Source: JALZAA01 sp046724435
GTDB taxonomy: Bacteria; Actinomycetota; Acidimicrobiia; IMCC26256; JACDBD01
Assembly (NCBI GenBank): GCA_046724435.1
Contig: JBKOWN010000043.1
Coordinates: 1-21,655 of the forward strand
Length of the DNA stretch: 21,655 nt
Direction: 5' to 3'
In this document: positions 16,775 to 21,655 of the stretch, one piece after another
Numbering within the stretch: the first letter of the stretch is position 1
How the letters are laid out: the number at the start of each line of letters is the position of its first letter
The notes under the pieces: generated by a model
Told to the model about the DNA's origin: nothing
Databases searched by the model: none
What the model saw: only the letters and a program-made list of their open reading frames with translations
Translations under genes and position numbers: made by a program

Positions 16775-17353
16775 TCAGTGACGATTGTAGAGGCCGCGTT
16801 CGGCGATGGCACGGATCACCGCCGGTGGCACCAGCCCGTCGATCGGGCGCCCCTGCGCCAGCCTGGCCCGGAGGTCTCGCGACGCGATGTCGAGGCGCGG
16901 GATCGTGACGCGCTCGACCCGCCACCCCGGTGCAGGCGCCTCAGCGTGCGCGTCGCCGGCTCGCTCGACGATCACGAGAGTGGCCAAGTCCCGGGTCTCC
17001 TCCAGCTTCCGCCAGGTGGGCATGTTGCGGGCCGCATCGGCGCCGAGCACCAGGAAGAGCTCGCGTCCCGGTGCGCTGAGGACCGCGAGCGTGTCGTACG
17101 TGACGGACGGCTCGCCCCGCTCGATCTCGATCGCCGACGCCTCGACCCCCTCGACACCCTCGACGGCGGCGGCGGCCAACGCGAGCCGGTCGGCCGCAGA
17201 GGCCACCACCTCGCCGCGCTTCTGCCACGGGTCGCCGGCGACGACCATGAGCACCCGGTCCAGCCCGAGCGCGGCCCGGGTGTCGACGGCGGCCACGACG
17301 TGGCCGACGTGCACCGGGTCGAACGTGCCACCGAAGACACCGACTCGCTCGAT
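16775..17353 (-). CDS. nadD: Nicotinate-nucleotide adenylyltransferase, with no standard start codon before the conserved N-terminus
   Basis: Makes deamido-NAD from nicotinate mononucleotide and ATP. The nucleotidyltransferase motif GVFGGTFDPVHVGH is complete in the DNA, followed by GDPWQKRG, LFLVLGADAARNMPTW and the second motif IASRDLRARL, with the typical end PPAVIRAIAERGLYNRH. The first ATG, GTG or TTG in this frame is the GTG at 17314, which begins inside the motif, after GGTFDP, and would delete it. Upstream, the frame has a TAG at 17363-17365 and then only ACT CCC CGG ATC GAG CGA GTC. I therefore place the start at the ATC at 17353, giving 192 aa, a normal length. Alternatives: a sequencing error or a frameshift in this stretch. 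It precedes rsfS. Confidence 0.88.
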   Translation of the reverse strand: MERVGVFGGTFDPVHVGHVVAAVDTRAALGLDRVLMVVAGDPWQKRGEVVASAADRLALAAAAVEGVEGVEASAIEIERGEPSVTYDTLAVLSAPGRELFLVLGADAARNMPTWRKLEETRDLATLVIVERAGDAHAEAPAPGWRVERVTIPRLDIASRDLRARLAQGRPIDGLVPPAVIRAIAERGLYNRH

Positions 17354-17451
17354 CCGGGGAGTCTACGGGCGGCGTCTCGTCGAGCGGCTGCAAAACAATG
17401 CGTTCACCGTTCCGGAACGCCGGCGACACGCACGCGTCCTACGCTAACCAG

Positions 17452-18159
17452 ATGCCCCTGGACGACCCGGCTCCGAGCGCGGCGGCGCACGTCCTCGTGC
17501 GGGTTTGGCTGCCCGACCGGCCGGGCGCGCTCGGTCTGGTCGCGTCACGCATCGGCGCCGTGCGCGGCGACATCATCGGCGTCGACGTGCTCGAGCGCGG
17601 CACGGACATCGCCGTCGACGAGTTCGCCGTCGACCTCACGGACCCGGACCTGGTCCCCACGTTGGTTCGCGAGATCGAGGAGGTCGACGGGGTGTCGGTG
17701 GAGGAGGTCAGGCTCGTCGGCCACTTCCCGGACGCCCGCCTTGATGCGCTCGAGTCCGCCGCTTCGTTGTGCAACGCCACCACGGTCGAGGAGCTGCACG
17801 CGGCGCTCGTGGCGCAGACCAACCGTGAGTTCCTTGCCGACTGGACTGCGCTTGTCGACGGTTCCCGTGTGCTCGACCAGGCCGGCGACGAGCCGCCGAG
17901 CCCGGACGTGCTGGACGCGCTCGTCGCCGGCACGTCCGCCTCGACCCTCGTCTCGGATGGCGTGACGGGGCCCGACGATCTCGCAGTGGCCGCGTTCCCC
18001 GCCCACGAGGCCGCCTTGCTGGTCGGCCGGGCCGGGCATCCGCTGCGCCGGCGCGAGCGCGGTCAGCTGTTGGCGTTGGTCCGGATCGCGGATCGCGCCT
18101 GGCAGCTGCTCGGGGACTACAACGTTTCCCGTGGCCACGATCGACACGCTTCGGCGTGA
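17452..18159 (+). CDS. ACT-domain protein of unknown function
   Basis: 235 aa. The N-terminal ACT domain (about 13-90) shows VRVWLPDRPGALGLVASRIGAVRGDIIGVDV, the DRPGAL turn typical of amino-acid-binding ACT domains, then a second half ending VSVEEVRLVGHFPD. The C-terminal part (about 95-235) resembles a weak GAF-like or sensory fold, with AAFPAHEAALLVGRAG and RRRERGQLLALVRIADRAW, but I cannot name it. Likely a small regulatory or ligand-sensing protein. The ATG at 17452 is preceded by TACGCT with only 5 nt between, which suggests a leaderless transcript; the frame is open upstream to 17398. It overlaps the acetyltransferase gene by 29 nt, so the two are coupled. Confidence 0.7.
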   Translation: MPLDDPAPSAAAHVLVRVWLPDRPGALGLVASRIGAVRGDIIGVDVLERGTDIAVDEFAVDLTDPDLVPTLVREIEEVDGVSVEEVRLVGHFPDARLDALESAASLCNATTVEELHAALVAQTNREFLADWTALVDGSRVLDQAGDEPPSPDVLDALVAGTSASTLVSDGVTGPDDLAVAAFPAHEAALLVGRAGHPLRRRERGQLLALVRIADRAWQLLGDYNVSRGHDRHASA

Positions 18160-18739
18160 CCAGCTCGAAGACTCGGCGGCCGTCCTGGCGCGAGCCTTCG
18201 ACGACGACCCCGTGTTCCGGTATCTGTATCCCGCGCCGCGCCGCAGGGGATGGTCGTGTCGCAGCTTCCTGCAGGCGATCGTCCGCGACGGGCTCCCGTT
18301 CGGCGAGGTGTGGGCCGCCGTCGAGAAGGGCGCGGTCGTCGGCACCGCCGGCTGGCTGCCGGAGGGCGCGTACCCGCCGTCGCGGCGGCGGGCGACGCGT
18401 CAGCTCGTGGCGGCATGGCAGGCGTTGCTCACACCGCACACGTTCCGCGACGGGCTCCGTTACCTGACGGAGACCGAGAAGCTCCACCCGAAAGCGCCGC
18501 ACTGGTACCTGGCGGTGATCGGCGTCGAGCCCGCGCACCAGGGCGAAGGGCTCGGCGGCAAGTTGCTCGCCGCCGTGCTCGGCCGTCTCGACACCACGGG
18601 TGTCCCCGCGTACCTGGAAACCTCGACGGAGGCGAACGTCGCCTGGTACCGGCACCACGGGTTCGAGATGCAGCAGGAGATCCGACCCGCACCGGCCGGC
18701 CCGCCCGTCTGGACCATGTGGCGCGAGCCGAAGACCTGA
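18131..18739 (+). CDS. GNAT-family N-acetyltransferase
   Basis: 202 aa, start GTG at 18131 (MATIDTLRRDQLEDSAAVLARAF). The acetyl-CoA binding core is HWYLAVIGVEPAHQGEGLGGKLLAAVL (about 124-150), with the Q-x-x-G-x-G pyrophosphate loop QGEGLG at 137-142. It is followed by AYLETSTEANVAWYRHHGFEM, the typical GNAT ending. Between residues 35 and 120 lies an Arg-rich region common in actinobacterial GNATs of this size. The substrate (amine or protein N-terminus) is unknown. It overlaps the ACT-domain gene upstream by 29 nt and is convergent with the VWA gene, 27 nt away. Confidence 0.85.
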   Translation: MATIDTLRRDQLEDSAAVLARAFDDDPVFRYLYPAPRRRGWSCRSFLQAIVRDGLPFGEVWAAVEKGAVVGTAGWLPEGAYPPSRRRATRQLVAAWQALLTPHTFRDGLRYLTETEKLHPKAPHWYLAVIGVEPAHQGEGLGGKLLAAVLGRLDTTGVPAYLETSTEANVAWYRHHGFEMQQEIRPAPAGPPVWTMWREPKT

Positions 18740-18766
18740 CGGAACCCGCACCGACCGTCGCCGCAG

Positions 18767-20275
18767 TCAACCTTCGACGATGGTGGTCACGAACCGCTCG
18801 AGCTGACGGAGATTGCGGCACTCGTAGACACCGTCGCAGTAGATGCCGAACTCCGAGATGATCGAGTCGCCCGTGTCCCAGTAGCCACGCGGCTCCGGAT
18901 TCAGCCAGTAGAGGTGACGAGCCCGCTGTTGCAACTCCTTGAGCACCCAGTTCTGGGACGCGTGGTAGTTGTTGCGAGCGTCGCCGAGCAGGATGATCGA
19001 CGTCTTGGGCGTCACCTCTTGGTAGTGATGCTCGTGAAAGACCTCGAACGCGTGCCCGTAGTCGGAGTGGCCATCGACCCAGACGACGTCCGCCTCGGTG
19101 TTGACCCGGTGCACCGCCTCCGTGACGTCGTCCGATTCCTGGAAGAACCGCGTGACCTCGTCGATGCCGTCGATGAACACCCAGGACCGCACCTTCGAGA
19201 ACTGACTTGCCATTGCGTAGACGAACTGCAACGTGAAGCGGGCGAAGCTCGCGACCGATCCGGAGATGTCGGCGACGACCATGATCTCGGGCCGTGACGG
19301 GCGCGGGTGGCGGAACTTGGGCTCGGCCGGCACGCCGCCGTACGACAGCGAGTGCCGCACGGTGGACCGGAAGTCGAGGTGGCCGCGGTTGCGCCGCCGC
19401 CGGCGTTGGGCGAGGCGCGCGGCCAGAGCGCGAGTCAGCGGGTAGATCGCGCGCTGGAGCGCGAGCATCTCCTCGCGCGACGCGTGCATGAAATCGACGT
19501 CCTCCGGGAGCGGCTTGCGCAGGGTGCGCGCCATGGCTTCGGCGCCGCGGTCGGCGACAAGGCGGCGACGGATCTCCGACTCGACCAGCTCCTTCAGCTC
19601 CCGTAGGCGGGCCTGGAACTCCTCCTCGGCGAGTCGCTCGGCCAACTCGCCGTCGCCGACCTCGCCGCGCTCCCGGGCCTGGCCCATCAGCCGGGACGTG
19701 AGGCCATCGAAGTCGAGCTGCCGCAGCGTTCGATAGAGGTAGTAGGTGCCGCCGACCGGCCGCCCGGGCTCCATGCCCGCGAAGCGGTCCACGGCCACGC
19801 CGGCCAGCTGGCGGAGCTGGTCGCGGTCCATGCTCGCGAGCGCCTGAAGCAGCATCTGCGCCAGCTCCTCCGGCGAGACGTCGCCCATCGCGCCGCCGCC
19901 CTGGGCGCGCATGGCCTCCATGGACTCGAGGTCGAGCGGTTGGCCGTCCTCGCCTTCCTCGCCGATCCCCGCTGCGTGGAGTGAGAAGTAGACGTCGAAC
20001 ACGGTCTCGAACGCACGCCAGTGGTGGTGGTGCTTTACCAGCGTCGCCCCGAGCGCGGCCTTGAACGTGTCGCGTTCGGCGATGTCGACGTGCTCGACGG
20101 CGCGCATGGCATCGAGGTTCTCGGTCATCGACACCGGGAGCCCGGCGGCGCGCAGCTCGTGGATGAACCCCTGCAGCACGTCGAGCATGGACTCGCGGTC
20201 CCCCACCGGCGGAGCGTCTGCGGATCCGAACCTCGACATGGCGTCGTTCAGCTTCGCCGGGTTCACATGGTGCAC
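18767..20275 (-). CDS. CoxE-type VWA domain protein, partner of a MoxR ATPase
   Basis: 502 aa. An N-terminal helical region (30-300) with acidic and basic stretches, including the Arg-rich RRRRRNRGH (291-299), precedes a VWA domain (about 330-495). The MIDAS metal site is VVADISGSV (333-341; Asp336, Ser338, Ser340), with GHSDYG (402-407) and ILLGDARNN (428-436; Asp432) as further metal ligands. CoxE-like proteins work with MoxR AAA+ ATPases to load metals or remodel protein complexes. The gene follows the ATPase with only 4 nt between stop and the GTG at 20275; a GTG at 20266 and an ATG at 20239 are alternatives. No carbon monoxide dehydrogenase or methanol dehydrogenase genes lie nearby, so the client is unknown. 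Confidence 0.9.
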   Translation of the reverse strand: MHHVNPAKLNDAMSRFGSADAPPVGDRESMLDVLQGFIHELRAAGLPVSMTENLDAMRAVEHVDIAERDTFKAALGATLVKHHHHWRAFETVFDVYFSLHAAGIGEEGEDGQPLDLESMEAMRAQGGGAMGDVSPEELAQMLLQALASMDRDQLRQLAGVAVDRFAGMEPGRPVGGTYYLYRTLRQLDFDGLTSRLMGQARERGEVGDGELAERLAEEEFQARLRELKELVESEIRRRLVADRGAEAMARTLRKPLPEDVDFMHASREEMLALQRAIYPLTRALAARLAQRRRRRNRGHLDFRSTVRHSLSYGGVPAEPKFRHPRPSRPEIMVVADISGSVASFARFTLQFVYAMASQFSKVRSWVFIDGIDEVTRFFQESDDVTEAVHRVNTEADVVWVDGHSDYGHAFEVFHEHHYQEVTPKTSIILLGDARNNYHASQNWVLKELQQRARHLYWLNPEPRGYWDTGDSIISEFGIYCDGVYECRNLRQLERFVTTIVEG

Positions 20276-20279
20276 GGCG

Positions 20280-21185
20280 TCACGGGCCGGGTGACGGCGA
20301 GCGCGCCGGCAGCGGGCCGCCGTCGACCTGCAGCTCCTTGCGGGCCTTGGCGATGTCCGACTGGTACTTGAGGAGCACGTGCAGGGTGTCGCCGATCAGC
20401 TCGGGGTCGATCTCGTTCTGGCCCAGGTACAGCAGGGTCTTCGCCCAGTCGATGGTCTCGGAGATCGAAGGCGCCTTCTTCAGCTCGAGCTGCCGGATCG
20501 AGCGCACGACGCGTGCTACCTGCTCCGCGAGCTCGTCGTCGACCTCGGGTACGCGCACCCTCACGATGTCCTTCTCGCGCTCGAGGTCGGGGTAGTCGAG
20601 GTGCAGGTACAGACAGCGCCGCTTCAGCGCCTCCGAGAGCTCGCGGGTGTTGTTCGACGTCATGACGACGAGCGGGCGCTGCTTGCCCGCGATCGTGCCC
20701 AGCTCGGGGATCGAGACCTGGAAGTCCGACAGCACCTCGAGCAGCAGCGCTTCGGTCTCGATCTCGACCCGGTCGACCTCGTCGATGAGGAGCACGATGG
20801 GCTCGTCGGCGCGAATCGCCTCCAACAGCGGACGGGTCAGGAGGAACGGCTCCGAGAAGATGTCGGCCTCGACGTCGGCCCAGCTCGTCTCGTGCTCGCG
20901 GTCGGCCTGGATGCGGAGGAGCTGCTTCTTGTAGTTCCACTCGTAGAGGGCCTTCGATTCGTCCAGGCCCTCGTAGCACTGGAGCCGGATCAGCCGCGCC
21001 CCCACTACCAGGGCGAGGGCTTTGGCCAGCTCCGTCTTGCCCACACCGGCGGGGCCCTCGACGAGCACCGGCTTCTCGAGCCGGTCGGCGAGGTACACCA
21101 CGCCGGCGATGTTCGCGTCGGCGAGATAGTCGACGGCGCGCAGGCGCTCGACGACGTCGTCGACGGACTTGAAGCGATCGGCCAT
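20280..21185 (-). CDS. MoxR-family AAA+ ATPase
   Basis: 301 aa. Walker A is GPAGVGKT (44-51), Walker B LLIDEVD (132-138), sensor 1 VVMTSNN (173-179), and the arginine-finger region EALKRRC (185-191), followed by the lid with DTLHVLLKYQSDI. The insert YEWNYKKQLLRIQ (81-93) is typical of the CoxD/MoxR group. Such ATPases form hexamers that act with a VWA partner, here encoded directly downstream with 4 nt between. The upstream gene proA lies 28 bp away on the same strand, so the pair may be read from the proA transcript. ATG at 21185 starts right at the conserved region. Confidence 0.93.
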   Translation of the reverse strand: MADRFKSVDDVVERLRAVDYLADANIAGVVYLADRLEKPVLVEGPAGVGKTELAKALALVVGARLIRLQCYEGLDESKALYEWNYKKQLLRIQADREHETSWADVEADIFSEPFLLTRPLLEAIRADEPIVLLIDEVDRVEIETEALLLEVLSDFQVSIPELGTIAGKQRPLVVMTSNNTRELSEALKRRCLYLHLDYPDLEREKDIVRVRVPEVDDELAEQVARVVRSIRQLELKKAPSISETIDWAKTLLYLGQNEIDPELIGDTLHVLLKYQSDIAKARKELQVDGGPLPARSPSPGP

Positions 21186-21213
21186 CAGGCTCCCGACGGT
21201 CGGAGGATGTGGG

Positions 21214-21655
21214 TCACTCGACCACCTGGCCGGCGCCCCACACGACGTACTTGTAGGTGGTGAGCTCGCGCAGGCCCATGGGCCCCCGGGCGTGCAGCTT
21301 CTGGGTCGAGATGCCGATCTCGGCCCCGAAGCCGAAGCGCTCCCCGTCGGTGAACCGCGTCGATGCGTTCACGATGACGACGCCGGCGTCGACGTCGCCC
21401 GTGAAGCGACGGGCCGCATCGAGGTCGCGGGTGACGATCGCCTCGGTGTGCCCGGACCCGAAATGGTTGACGTGGCCGATGGCGTCGTCGAGCGAGGCTG
21501 CAACGGCGACGGTCATCCGCAACTCGAGGAACTCGCGGGCGTAGTCGTCATCGGTCGCGATTCCCATCGCCGGCCACAGTTCGCGCGCCCGCTCGTCGCC
21601 GAGAAGCTCGACGCCGAGCTCGGCGAGCGCCGCGCAGGCTCGGGGCAAGAACGCG
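21214..21655 (-). CDS. proA: Glutamate-5-semialdehyde dehydrogenase (gamma-glutamyl phosphate reductase), C-terminal part
   Basis: The visible 146 residues match the C-terminus of ProA, the second step of proline synthesis, which reduces gamma-glutamyl phosphate with NADPH. Marks: LELRMTVAVAASLDDAIGHVNHFGSGHTEAIVT, ASTRFTDGERFGFGAEIGISTQKLHARGPMGL, and the ending ELTTYKYVVWGAGQV. The N-terminal part, with the catalytic Cys, lies beyond the right edge. The frame is open through the edge, so the TTG at 21648 is not the true start. Confidence 0.96.
   Translation of the reverse strand, partial: AFLPRACAALAELGVELLGDERARELWPAMGIATDDDYAREFLELRMTVAVAASLDDAIGHVNHFGSGHTEAIVTRDLDAARRFTGDVDAGVVIVNASTRFTDGERFGFGAEIGISTQKLHARGPMGLRELTTYKYVVWGAGQVVE

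Overview
The window is GC-rich DNA (roughly 70% by eye, strong G/C at third codon positions) and reads as a chromosomal segment of an actinobacterium. The supporting evidence is the comEA-comEC-holA / rpsT / lepA block, a mycobacterial FolP2-type dihydropteroate synthase homologue, an ECF sigma factor paired with an RskA-type anti-sigma factor, an hrcA-dnaJ operon behind a CIRCE operator, and nadD-rsfS near proA. Acidimicrobiia or a related deep lineage is a plausible guess, but nothing in the window proves the class. I see no plasmid, phage, insertion sequence or CRISPR features.

Layout. 1-1669: heat-shock operon hrcA-dnaJ (minus strand; dnaJ runs off the left edge), with a CIRCE operator and an odd 9-nt tandem repeat in the leader. 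1691-3027: ECF sigma factor and its membrane anti-sigma factor (minus). 3192-4325: a divergent acyl-CoA dehydrogenase. 4384-4634: the shattered remnant of an aldo/keto reductase. 4694-6493: lepA. 6574-6834: rpsT (plus). 6831-11044: a tightly overlapped operon comEA-comEC-folP2-holA (minus). 11190-14042: leuS (minus), then tRNA-Ala(GGC) on the plus strand. 14246-14890: a methyltransferase (minus). 14953-16358: an isolated hisH-hisF-like pair (plus). 16363-17353: nadD-rsfS (minus). 17452-18739: an ACT-domain protein and a GNAT acetyltransferase (plus). 18767-21185: a MoxR-type AAA+ ATPase and a CoxE-type VWA protein (minus). 21214 to the end: the C-terminal part of proA.

How they work together. 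Most genes are housekeeping: translation (leuS, lepA, rpsT, rsfS, tRNA-Ala), replication (holA), NAD synthesis (nadD), proline synthesis (proA) and protein folding (dnaJ, controlled by HrcA). The accessory or unusual parts are the HisH/HisF pair, the FolP2-type enzyme embedded in the competence operon, a ComEC that lacks its metallo-beta-lactamase domain, the MoxR/VWA pair, and the sigma/anti-sigma plus acyl-CoA dehydrogenase block lying between lepA and hrcA, where hemW is usually found.

The most interesting candidate is the HisH/HisF pair. The glutaminase keeps its Cys-His-Glu triad. The synthase-like partner keeps Asp11, Lys19 and the phosphate-binding loops but has Gln in place of the catalytic Asp130, and several other substrate-site signatures are changed. 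It may be an ammonia-dependent enzyme outside histidine synthesis.
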